This document shows, in pieces, positions 39,156-51,938 of a stretch of DNA of 64,000 bases; position 1 is the stretch's first letter, and the number at the start of each line of letters is the position of its first letter. The DNA is from Telmatactis stephensoni. Taxonomy: Eukaryota > Cnidaria > Anthozoa > Actiniaria > Isophelliidae. A program made the translations under genes and the position numbers. Below the pieces are notes generated by a model that was given only the letters and a program-made list of their open reading frames with translations, was not told the DNA's origin and did not search any database. Where the stretch lies: NCBI GenBank assembly GCA_029948255.1, contig JALIZF010001569.1, positions 1-64,000 of the forward strand, read 5' to 3'.

Positions 39156-42100
39156 TTATCTGTCTGTCTGTCTGTCTTTCTTTCTTTTCCCTCCTTTCCT
39201 TATTTCATTTTCTTTCTCTCGCAACCACATTTAAACGTAATATAAATGCATTATGTCCATGATTTGTCAATATTCATTACTTACTTCATATAATGTGTTG
39301 TCGTTTTTTCTTGAAAAAAAAATATCGAAAGGTTAGTCAGGCAGGATTTCTCTTTGTTTTGATAAACTGTGGTGAATTGACTATATTGAGGAAATGTATA
39401 CAAATAAACGTTTGATTTTCTAAAGAAAGAAAGAATTTATGAATGAATGAATGAATGAATGAATGAATGAATGAATAAGTGAATGAATGGATGAATGAAT
39501 GAATGAATGAATGAATGAATGAATAAATAAATGAATGAAAAATTAAAGAGGGGATGTAAAAGGAAGAAAGAAAGGTAGCAATACCTTTGTTCTGTCCTTT
39601 TTACGATCCTCCAAATGTACAACACAAGTAGTATGATGACTAGTAAAGATACTGCAAGGAAGGCGGACAAGACACCAACTACTGTAGAAGCTGAAAGAAA
39701 CAAAAAAAAAAAACCTGTTGATTACATTGGTACACGAAATCTCATTATTTCTTTAGATCCTTATGATTTTGATAAAGGCACCGACAACTTTTAGATTTTG
39801 CAAACGTGTTTCAACAAATAATGCTAAAAGCTATAGACGCGAAATTTAAATAGTGAGGAATATGTAATTAATTTTAGCAAATGTGTGATAAATAAGCCCA
39901 TAGCCAATATCAACCAATTAGACACTTTCATACCGTGAAGACTGGGTACGAGTCCCTCAAATTTTGACGATGGTAACGCAAACTCATATAGTCAGAAAGA
40001 TCACATCGAGCTATATAAAATCTCGAAGTTTGGTGCTAATCAGTTTAATATTGAATGACTAACAGCCGTGCAAAAATGCTAGAATTTACAAAGAAATGAA
40101 TGGTTGTAGGGACATTTGTGGACATTTGTCCCTACAACCATACATCTCTTTGTAAAATCTAGCATGTTTGAACTGCTATATCTCTTTCAATGTATATCCG
40201 ATTAACATGAAACCTCGGGATTATATACAGCTCGATGTGCTCTTTCTGACTACATAAGTTTTATGTTGCCATCATCAAAGTTTAAGGAACTCGTACCCAG
40301 TCTTCACGGTATGAAAGTGGTTAATTGAGGTTTGGATGTCAGTTTTACTATCCCAGTAAACAGGCATATGCAGCACTTAATAATTGACAGTTGGTTCATA
40401 CAGAGTGGGGAGAGCATAAATAACTTTAAATTAACATGGTAAAAACTTTATTTAAAAAACAACATTAAAAAACCCTAAAAAATTACAGAGACAAATATAC
40501 TTACAATATCCTATTTGCTGGTCAGTAGACGAGAAACATGTACAGTTTGTGTAACCTAGAAAACAAACAAGAAACATCACTACAGTCAATGCACTTACAT
40601 GTAAAGACTAATTAGCTTGTTAATTTCTTATTTGTAAAAATATACATGCAAAAAATTATCGATGCTGAATGGCTAAGAGCAGTGCTGTGTCAAGAAAATT
40701 TAGTATCAAGAAATTTAGTGCAGAAATTAAAAAAATGGAAATTAAGTGCAAATTTGAGTTCATGGAAACAGCGTGAAAGTTTACCACGTTCGCTGTTGTT
40801 CACATTATCTAGCATCAAAACTAGGTATATGCTTTATCACAAAGTAACGATTTTGGAAAAGAATGCGAAAAAGTTAAGAATTTTGTTGCGGTTTTAAATA
40901 GAATTTTTGCTGAAATGCGCGTACTACTGATAAAATCTTATGTCATCGAGCGCGCGCTATTAAGAAATAGTCGCTCTTTTGAGAGCAAAAACAAAAAACA
41001 AAACAAAACATTGTTTCCATAGATTTGTAATGCATATTATATATGGGAAATCACACGCCTCCTAGTGCTAAATTTTTTTATAGGCAATTTTGATCGAGCG
41101 AGTTTTCAGAGAGCAACCAAATTGCACAAGCCGTGGGGAGTGCAATTTGTGTTTTTTGAAAACTCACGATTGAGCTCATTTAATTCAATTTTATCCTGAA
41201 TAGCACGAAAATGTGTATGATCTCTTAAGTCATTGACGTATATCCTTAAGAAAAACCTTTCTTCCACCCAGGCTTACAGAGAGTACTGTTAATCACTGTG
41301 TCACCAAACACGTGACTACTATTGCTGTAAGGTCGTCTAGCGAAGAAGCGCCTTAGACCTTTCATTTCAAACTACCACACATTGGTATTTTTCTAGCGTT
41401 ATCCAAAATCGTGTTTATAAGCCGTGGCTACACGATTTTTTGACATCACCGATTTCGCGCATCATATTTGTTTATAAAAACCAGTCCTTCTTGTCATGCC
41501 GCCTTTATCAGCAGCTTTTGCTACCAGCATTTGGCGCTCATGTAGCTAACACGTTGGCGATTTCAAAAAATGGCGTCGCATTTTCAAGCAAAAAATCGCT
41601 CGTGTACGTAGCCACGGTTTTAGACATCTTGCTAAATTATATAACAAAAACATGGTTCATTGTCTCTTCTGTTAGTGGGAACGCAGCTTAAAACTTAACG
41701 GCCTAAAACTAAGTAAATTCGTCTCAAACCCTCAAATAAACTAGCCCGAAGTGTTCAGTAACTAAAACCATTCATTTTGAACAAACTTTCGAAGAATCGA
41801 CTAGAAAAGGAAAGCCTTTCAAAGGCAAAATTAAACTCATACTATTCAACTACCAAATAAATCGTTGAATTACAACACAGGGATCCCAAACTCACTAAAC
41901 GGGAACTAAGCCGATTCACAAACGTTGAGGATGTTGAGCCGGTGTACAAACTAAATAGATAATAACCAAAAACAAAAGTTTCACAATTATGGGCCACCGT
42001 CCTTATAAATGAAATGTTGTATACACCTCGTGTATTGCTAAAGAAATTCTGTCATGATATCACTAACTGTTTTTGTTGTTGTTGTTGTTGTTGTTGTTTT

Positions 42101-45100
42101 TTGTTGTTATTGTTGTTGTTGTTTTAGGAATCCTTGGTCAGTTCAACTAGAGTAGTAGGCGAATAATAGACGCAGCTGTTAAGAAAGGACTACAACTTCT
42201 CTGGGATTCATTTAGAGATCACGGTGAGCAAAAATGGCGCACTGGAAATTGATTGTCTTAAAACAACGTAAAAACCGTAAGATTTTCAAATGCCTAAATT
42301 CCTCTTGCTAAAGGTTCGATTCGTACAATTTTGAACTCTTTGAAATCCCACTCATTTGAATCATACGCACTTTACTTGGAGAGGTTAACAAAATGTGTGT
42401 ACCATTTGTACCATTATTATATTCCTTAAATTCACATAATTATCAGTGTCGCTTACTATTATATGACCAATGCCGTGGGTAATTGCGCATGCTAGGTGGA
42501 CTATACTTAGAATTCCCACCTGCAGAGGTTGTTACAGTTGTAGTCATGGTTGTATCAACTGGTATAGCTACAGTTTTTACTTTACTATCATCTTTTAGAC
42601 TTTCTCCATGTTGATTGGTTGCAGTAACAATAAAACTGTATTTCTTTCCTGCATCAAGGTCTGCTACCGTGTATGTGTATTGAGACTGACGCCCAATGAC
42701 GTCAGCAACTCTTGACCAATTGACATCCATTCCAGTGACTTTCTTGTAGATTGTGTATTTTGTTATTTCGCCTCCATTTTCATCAGGTTTTGACCAGTGC
42801 AACGTTACTGATGTCTGATGGATGGCAACGTTAAGCTCAGGTAAAGATGGTGGACCTGGTAATCAGATAAATAACCAGAAATCTAGTTTTATAGTTACAA
42901 AAGTTATTTACATGTTGCAGGAAAAAAATGTGTATTAACACAATTATCTCAAGTAATTGCTGTAGTTACATTCTTCTACTGGCAAAATAAATTAAACAAA
43001 ATTCAACAAAGGCTATAATTACAAATGTAAAGTTACCTTGCTTTTTAGTTCTAAAAATCATACTGGACACATTTCCATATCCTACAACATTCTTGGCGTA
43101 TAACTTGACTTCATACTTTGTATTCTTTGTCAGACCACTGATAGACTTATGATTGTTTAGTGCAGTGATATTAAAGGTCTTTGAATCAATAATCAACTTG
43201 TACTGAATGATTGGACTACCACCATTGTATACTGGTTTTGTCCACCTCACAGTTACTGAAGCTGCTTCGATATTTGTAACAGTGATGTTTGGAGGTCCTG
43301 GAGGAACTAAGATAGCGAAAAGGCGGGATTAGAAAGACACAACGTATTTGTTATATAGCACACAACAGGTGGTAAGATTTCATCAACAAGATGCAAGGTG
43401 AATCCATAATACTCATATAAATATTAAAATAGACGTGAATCAGCAGCTTTGGTTACTAGACCAAGATGTGGACCACTATACCGCAGGGATACTTTTCACT
43501 CTTTCGCTTTTGTGTATTTCACTTATATACTATCTCATTTAAACATGTCTTTACAACATCTTTTTTAAATGCTCTAGCCTCTTTTGCATCCATTTTTGGT
43601 GTCAACCTCATAACGGTTGCAATGGAAGCCACTATTAATTTCCCCAGTATATTTTTAAGATTATGGTGTATCAAAGTATTACTGAATTCTTAGTAAATTT
43701 TATTTATTAAATTTAATAATAAACTTACACAACTGAGTAACATTGATGTAGTGCTGGTCACTACCAACAACATTGGTTGCTATGCATCTATAAAGTCCAT
43801 AGTCACCACTATCTTGTCCTGTCTGTACCGTCACCTGACTACTGACAGTCCTACTGCATTGATTACAAGGGATAACGTCACCGTTGGGTTTGTACCAGGT
43901 GAAGTCTGGAGAAGGAAATCCACTAGCAACCACACACTTTAGAGTTATTGTGTTTCCTTTCCATGAACTTTTATTATTAGTGAAGGAGACTGTGTGAATG
44001 CTTGGTTTGTCTACAGGGAATAATAAAATAAATTGTTCAATCCAGAAATTGTCATACAAAGTAATGAGAAGTTGCGAGCCTCGTATATCTACATCCCAGT
44101 GAAGGACAATATTGTGAGAACCTCAATTGCGGCCTAAATCCCTATTTAACTATTACGTCACATCAAAACATTCTATTGTTTAAACGCAGAGGATCATGGT
44201 CGCGGGAAGGGGACAAAACAGCAACAACACACATACACAAAAGACATAAAGTGCATTTTATACACCAACGAAAAGCGGTAACAGGTAACATAAATGCAAC
44301 AACTATTGTTCATTAAACATTGACATGTCACATATTTGGGTATCAAGCCAATTAAAACAATTCTTAGGTCTTTTAGCGCTATACAAATAAATATATTTTA
44401 TATTCTATTTAATCCATAGATGGATTAAGGTTATCTATAGGTGGATATATATATTAGCCTGTGTTGCGGCCCTAAGGGGAAGGGAAGGGGATGGGAGGGG
44501 AAAGGGGAGGGAAGGGGATGGGAGGGGAAAGGGGAGGGAAGGGACTGGGGCGAGGAGGGAGGGGGAATGGGGAGAGTAGGGGAGGAAGGGTCTGCAACAA
44601 ACCCCAACATTTTTCAAAACGCCCCCTAATCAATTATTCTGTGTTTCTTGCGAACGTAAAGTAACACTTGTCAAAATCATCCAATTAAAATTCGAGGTCA
44701 ATTCAAGGTCAACAACAACCGTTACAGCGAAAATCGTTGCATCGCGACCTCCAACGTCGGTAAGATTTTGGTCCTTTCTGATCCGTCCATCATTCTTGGA
44801 GGCGGAGCTTTCACGAACTCGTTCAGGGATTGGTTGATTTGAAAGAAGCTCCGCCCCAAACTGATTGACGGCTCTGAAAAACCCAAAATCAAAACAAAAT
44901 TTGAAATTTGCTGGTCGCGATGCAACGATTTTGGCTGTAACTGTCAAAAAATCGAAATATCTTCTCCACGTGAATAAATTAATGTCGGACAACAAGGAAA
45001 ATTTAAGTACTCGAGGTCGAATAAAGCAAGAAAACTCATTCAATGATATATGTCGTTTGTGCAACACGAATCTTAGGGGCAAATTTGGATCGGTTGCATT

Positions 45101-48100
45101 CAAACGTTTTGTGAATATTTTTAAAATATCACGTAGAGAAACTTGGAATTGCGTCTTCTCTGACCGTCTAAGTAACTATGGTTTTGTATTAACAAAAACA
45201 CATAAGGGGTTTTCTACTCCCTTATGAGTATCTGGTATTAGAGAATCGTCCTAATTTATCTCAGGTAGTGTGCACTACTTGTGCAAGGAAATTGTATAAC
45301 TTTCGTGAATTTTACGAGGTTTCATCCAAAAAGTCATCGTCGTCAGAAGCTTTCGAGAAGAAAACCGTAAAGCGCAAATATTCAACGCCGACAGGAAAGA
45401 GTCCCGAAAATCTATCAGAGTAAATTCTCCTGGACATCGTACCGCTTCCAGTCGAAAGTCTTTGTTTGGGAATTCGAACCAGCTTTCTACCTCGAACTTA
45501 AACATCGATGATTTAGATTTATCCTCCATATAGGATTTGCGCTTAACGTCTGTATTGCTAAAGTGGCAGTGTTGTAGTGAAGAGCAAACTCGAACCTGAG
45601 GACTCTAATCTTAACCCTTTGGTGCCGGTGCAATTTTTTTGGATTTTTTAACATTTTTAAGGATAAAACTTTCAAAAATTATCGTGACTCCATATAAGGG
45701 GTTGTCAGGGAAACTATTGTTGTTCCAAAACACTAAATGCACGGGCTTTCCAGGAATGCCTGTCGAATTCGAGGTCACTCGTTTGTTTTGCGAACAGCGG
45801 GGCCTGAATTCGGCAAATATCTGTTTATAAGTGCCTTTTTTCAGCCATTTGCTACCACAGGAGCCCCTAGGCTTGCATCATTAAGCTCGACTAGGTGGTA
45901 GAGACGATCTTCTGGAAGAATTCAGAGGTGGAAGGCGATTTTATGAAGAAAATGGCGCCAAAGCGTGTTCTGTTTGGAAATGGAGTCGTTGGAGTAAAGT
46001 CGTCTCCCTGGTTGTCCTGTGGTGGATTTCAGAACCTACCAAGGCAATTTCGGCGAGTTTTGACTTCTAAAGAATGCAATCGGTGCAATATTTTCTTGGT
46101 TGGTGCGAGTGGCTGGGGACTAAAAAATGTCTTAAATATAAATATTAGTTACGGGGGAAATGCTGTCGAAAATTTGCATAATTTCCCAGAATGCTGTTCG
46201 GTCAATCAGAAGAAAAACACGTGCTTCCGTTAGTAGCCCGAATCAAACTGCTATTGCTCGGTCCATTGAAGAATTGAGAAAGAAAAAAACACGAAAACCA
46301 CAAGAATAAGGATTGAGGTTTGCTAGCAATGTCGAATTTTGGCTTGTAAAGGATGTTTTTGACAATCAAATGAGAGATGAATCACAGTGTTTCCGAGCGT
46401 TGTTGTATGACGCAAAAACACACATTTTCACAATCACCTTGAAACAAACGACTGCATCCGCCAAAAATTGGACTGCAGGTCATTTTTTTTTGGTTGTCAA
46501 AGTTTAGTGTTTTTACTAGGTGTCATCATAAACTCATTTTTGGAAGTCTATCTAGCCATTTGAGAAACCTGTAATATGCCAAAACCATCGTTCCTACGGG
46601 AACGATATTTGCAAGGGCAGGCACCAAAGGGTTAAAGAACATTTGCCTAGTTCAATGGAAGACCGTGTAGTAAATTTAGTACTAAAACATCGTCTCGTGC
46701 GAGAGGAAATTTTGGATCGCCTATCGTTGTTCGGCCTTCAAAATCAAGCCAAATCCTTTTCTGTTAAAGAATTTAAAACACTGTCAAGCTTTTCATTGAA
46801 ATCCTCCGCCATGTTGCTTTCTTGTGTCGCTAGCTCGCCTGTTTTCCATCGCATTTGACATATGATTGATGTCTCATAGCTCTCGACCAATAGGAAGTTC
46901 ATATATGAACGAAGATTTCGAAAAAACTTGGGGGTTCGTTGCAGGCCCTTCCTCCCCTCCTCTCCCCATTCCCCCTCCCTCCTCGCCCGAGTCCCTTCCC
47001 CTCTCCTTTCCCCTCCCTCCCCTTTGCCTTCTCCTAGGGCCGCTACGCAGGCTAGATATATATATTTAGTATAAACCTACTAGCGGTCTATCACACATCC
47101 TGCATTCTGATTGGCTACTCTACTAGACGTCTAATTTGTGTTATTATATACCCTTGTCAATGCGCGCGCTCTGATTGGCTGCAAGCTGTGCTTTATCAGA
47201 GAACGGAGAACAGTTCTGGTGTCAGCAGCGCGAACTCGACCGCAGGCGCGCACCTTTAAATTTTTGTACGGAGAAAACCGAACTTTTTCCCTTGAATACT
47301 TACTTAAAAATATACAATAAAACAAATAGAACATCTTTTTCCGTGCTCCGTTCATTAATACAGCACTTAGGAAGTGCCGAGAGCACTCAAGAAGTGTGGA
47401 GAGCACTCGCCTATACTATGGCTCGTGCTTTCCTTACACTTCTTTCGGGTTCTCGTCACTTCCTGCGTGCTGTATTACTGAACGGAGCACGGAAAAAGCT
47501 GTTCTATTTGTTAATTAGTAAAAATCTACAAGTATTGCAAATCTCGCATTCTGATTGGCTGCTCTACTCACCTTCTAATAATGATTTAAAAATCATCAGC
47601 AAATTTCTATAGATAAAACAGGGTTTGTAATTATATTTGCCATAAATACCACGAGTGATATTTATACAAAATAACACGTACAAATGTTAATATATAAGCT
47701 CAGAAAATTTTGCGATTTTGAAAAAAAAACATGCAGAGTTGAATCACCTACCTCTACGCACCGTACTTCCAAAAGTGAATGGCTTTCAAGTCTAAATTAT
47801 GTAAAATAACTCAGCAGTATTCAAGTATAATAGCATAAAGAAATAATATTTAAGGTAGTTCGGGATTCATGAATTTTTACGATAAACTTGTCTTCCAAAT
47901 TCCTACACAGAAAGAGGCGCATAGGAGGAAATAAAATGTAAAATAAAAATGGGGGATCACCGAGGTCACTCTTGAGATAGGGAGGAGAGGGGAGATGTGG
48001 AGTGTTTGGGGATCTTTTTACGAAAAATGGCTTCGCGATATCCGGTCAAATTATATAAGAATTTTGGAACAACCAAATGTATTTAAAAGCAAACAAAATG

Positions 48101-51100
48101 ATAGCCTGGGATGCAGAAAAACACTTGAAACTAAGTTGATGCCGAACAATTTGCAAAAAAGCGAAAGATCAACAATAATATGTGAAAAATGACCTTCCAG
48201 AATACACGTTTTTGGAGGATCAGACCGAGAAAAATGTTAAAATACAATTTTCATCACCAAAAAACGAATTTCTTTGGTTTTCATCACTAGCTGACTCGCT
48301 AGTGCCCAGACTTCCCACGGAGAAGCAAATGCATTTTTAAAGAGGGACGACGATGAAATTAGCGCCCTTATTATTTTTATATTTGTTGACATCCTTATAG
48401 CATTCATATTAACATGTCAACGCGATTTTGTCGTACGATAAAAGGAACAACCTCAAAAGGAGCTATTTTCCTCTGCTTTTATAGGCCGCCATTATTCAAA
48501 GGAGCACTTGGATGAAAATTTATAACGAATGAAAATGACTTGAAACTCAGTCACACCGATAATTATGGCTCCAACTATCACCATGAAGCAACATTTTCTT
48601 CTTATTTAGAGGAGACGGATAGAAATTGTTAAGTATTTTAGCATCTAAATTTTGAGTAACTGACATCATATGACGTCAGTTACTCAACGCTATTGTTCTC
48701 TTAGGTTTTAAACACAAATTTCTTCGTGATAATATGCTTAAAATGCATTTTTTTGGCGGAGAGTAGTAAGTTATTCAGCTATATTAACTTTCTGATAAAA
48801 ATATAATCAGTTTTCACTTTCCATCAATTTTTCCTTTCAAAGTATCACATGGATTAATGGCAGACGGCATTTAGAGACAATTCAACTCAAAATTTTAGGT
48901 ATATAATTTTTTCTCAATTCTTTTTAACATCGGATTTCTATTTTACTCAACTAATATTTTGATTTTTAATCCGAAAAATCGTCTTTCAAACGGTCAAGAT
49001 TTCATGGTCGTCCCACTTTAATAAGATTGCAGCAGCAAGGGTCCCGAACTACCTTAAGGACGTTCGTGGCATTGTTCACGCGCACTTTTACTGCGCAGGC
49101 TAGCGCGCGCGCTCAACTAAATCCAAGATGGCGGCCGTAAAACAATATATTTTTTCGATAATTTCTTTTTTTCTTTTTTTGAAGAAAAAATTGTTCAAGT
49201 TTGTAGGAAAAATTAAAATAATGGAAATTCAAGGTTGAAAAAAACCTAACCCTAACCCTAAAACAAAAAAGAAACCCACGAAAGCCAGTCTCCACTCGGT
49301 TTTCAAGATGGCGATGGACTTGGCTTGTCACGGTCATCACGGATCCAGTTTTTGACGGTGAATATCTCTTCAAAATTAACGGTGACCCCCATTTTTTATT
49401 TTCTTATTTTCAAGAGCTACTAAATATCAACATCCTGTTAGTTTTTCAGAAAATCGACATTTATTTTTCGTACCGAAAAACGACATTTTCTGCATAATTT
49501 TGATCCACGAATTCGAAAGAATGCGACAATTTTGTTGGAGACCATTACTTGTTGTTGCCTAAAAAAATAACTTGCTTTTTTGATACGGCATCTACATAAC
49601 GTTTTTAAAACAGATAGATAGTTGGAGAAGCATTCTTGTACCTTTTTTACTATGTTCGGTGATTTTTTCACGGAAAACAAATTTTCGTTCTCTTTGCTTT
49701 ATGCTTCGTGAAGAAAGCTCTGCAAGGTGCAAAATTGGCCAACTTTTCAGCGATGTAGCTCTCGAAATTTAACGGTGACCCCCAACTGTTTTGGCCTTAT
49801 TTGATGAGTTTCATGATGATTTAGCAACATGCTAAATTGCAGCGATTTTTCATTTATTTGCATTTTCCCGCGAACGTCCTTAAGTGAAAAAATTACTTTG
49901 TTTTCGTTTTTGGCAGTCATTTGTGAGTACAAAAACGATATTGTTTGAAAAAAAAAAAAAAAAAAAAGAGACAAAAATCTTTCTAAATAAGATAAACAGG
50001 CAATACATAAGTGTAGAATAACTTTTTTATTACCTTTCAATAACTTTATTGCAGGCTCCTTCAGGTTGAAGCCATAATTTGAAAAGCTTCATTTTCACCG
50101 AATCAGTTCACAGCGAGCCGGTCGGTCAGCTCGATCCTTTTTCCTCTTTTCGCCACGAACAACACAAATAAATCTCCACAAGCATCAGTTAATGCGTACT
50201 TCTTTTGTTTTTTGAGCTTTTTGACATTCTTCTATGATCAAATCACTTCTTTTTAGAGGAGGAAAGCTTCTCGGCTGGTCTGGCTGCCGATTTTCATCGG
50301 CTTCCAAAAGAAAGACAGTTGCCATGGAAACTGTAATTTTTATGCGTAGGTTTTCGATAATTCTAAGTTTTTAAGGTTAAAAAATATCACTAATTTTGTT
50401 TTCAAACTTTTGCATTAGAAATATAACGCTAGTAGATTTTTACTAAAACAATTAGACTACTCGTTCTCGTTTTCTATATTGACTTTGACAGTTGACTCGG
50501 GCTTCGCCCTCGCCAACTATCAGCCGCCGATAGAAAACTCTAACTCGTAGTTTGATTGTTAAATAGACTACTAGTAGCGAAAACAATATAGCGGGAAAAA
50601 ATATTTTATCGATAATTTACATCCCTTTATTCGACCGATTAGTAGGTTTATACTAAAACAATTAGACCTCTCGGCCTCATGGACTACAAGTCGACCTTCG
50701 GCTTCATGGGTTATTGACTCGACTCAAGTCCGAACCCCAAGACACTTTTTCTAATGTGGGAAGGTGAAATTGCCACAGAACAATAGAGATTTGCCTGGTT
50801 CTTACGCGCATTATTACTTAACTTCCATTGTACAATAACCTGTCTCAATACTGGTCGTACTAGCATCACTTTCTATTTCATTACTAGCAGTACAAGTGTA
50901 TGTCCCTGCATCTGATCTCTTGACTGACAAGATGGTTACATATTTATATACTATTAACTTACATTGTACAGTAACTTGTATATTGGCTGTAGCTTTTCCT
51001 GCTAAAACACCATTACTAGCTGTACACTTGTATGTCCCTGTATCTGATCTCTTGACCGACAAGATGGTGTACACATTTCCTGTATGTAGTATGGTAGTAT

Positions 51101-51906
51101 GTAGTATGTCGTGTGGTAGAATAATTGAATGTAGTGGTAGTGTGTGTGAGTGACAGCAGGCCTACATCAGCCGAATGGCTGCCAATTAGTCAAGCCTGCT
51201 TAAACAAATAAAGCATTTATTTTATTTTTTTATTTAGTATTGCTGTTGCTGGTGATTTGGTCCAAGTGATGGTTGGTACTGGATAACCATCTGCTGTACA
51301 TGCCAGGCTGAGAGAGTCAGTCTCGTTGACTATCTGATTATTGGAATGACTAACAATTGATGGTGGATCTACGGAGAGAATTTAAATAAATTACATGTAG
51401 GGCCTCCACAGACCAGGGAAACACTGATCGATAACTAGTTGTGATCGATGTTACTAAAAGATGTCGACAACCAAATTGCTCTGTTCTCAAATCAGCCTAG
51501 TGTGTTATCAACATCTACATTTTCCGGTGTATGGACTAGTCATCGACGACTAATATATAAACATCTAGTTATCGATAACTATTCCCTAGTCTGTGGAGGC
51601 CTTAATGTAATATTATCATATGACCAGTAATTCCCCGTGCGAGCGCTCTAATGAAAACCTTCGGGAAAAGTGACGTCACACGGCTTTTCGAAGGTTGTCC
51701 GGTAAAACCCGTATACAAACACGTACCTACGCACGCGCCAAATATAGAAACAAAATGGTACAAAGGCCAAGTCATATGATAAAATGCTTATTAACTGAGT
51801 TAAGTGGGGCCGGACGGGAAAATATTTCCAATTGGCTTTTGGTCATTTGTACGGTTCTCGCTGTGCTCGTTCCGTACGGCGTGACCTGGAGCAAAGTATT
51901 TTCCCA

Positions 51907-51938
<32 letters not shown>

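Larger units (their letters stand above)
44455..47054 (+). mobile_element. DNA element with ~190-bp imperfect inverted ends and a Cys4 gene
   Basis: Left end TAGCCTGTGTTGCGGCCCTA, then a G-rich GGGAGGGGAAA tract, CTGCAACAAACCCC. The right end is the imperfect inverse. It encloses a broken plus-strand gene with CxxC motifs and is itself interrupted by a TTAA element. Confidence 0.7.

Noticed and set aside
44441..44629. Gly-rich and Pro/Ser-rich frames
   Set aside because: Composition of the G-rich tract in the element end.
47131..47612. Frames of 60-145 codons
   Set aside because: They run through an inverted repeat and show no family features.
49240..49262. Interstitial telomere repeat (CCCTAA)
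   Set aside because: Only about three units, inside a TTAA element; too short to mean a telomere fusion.
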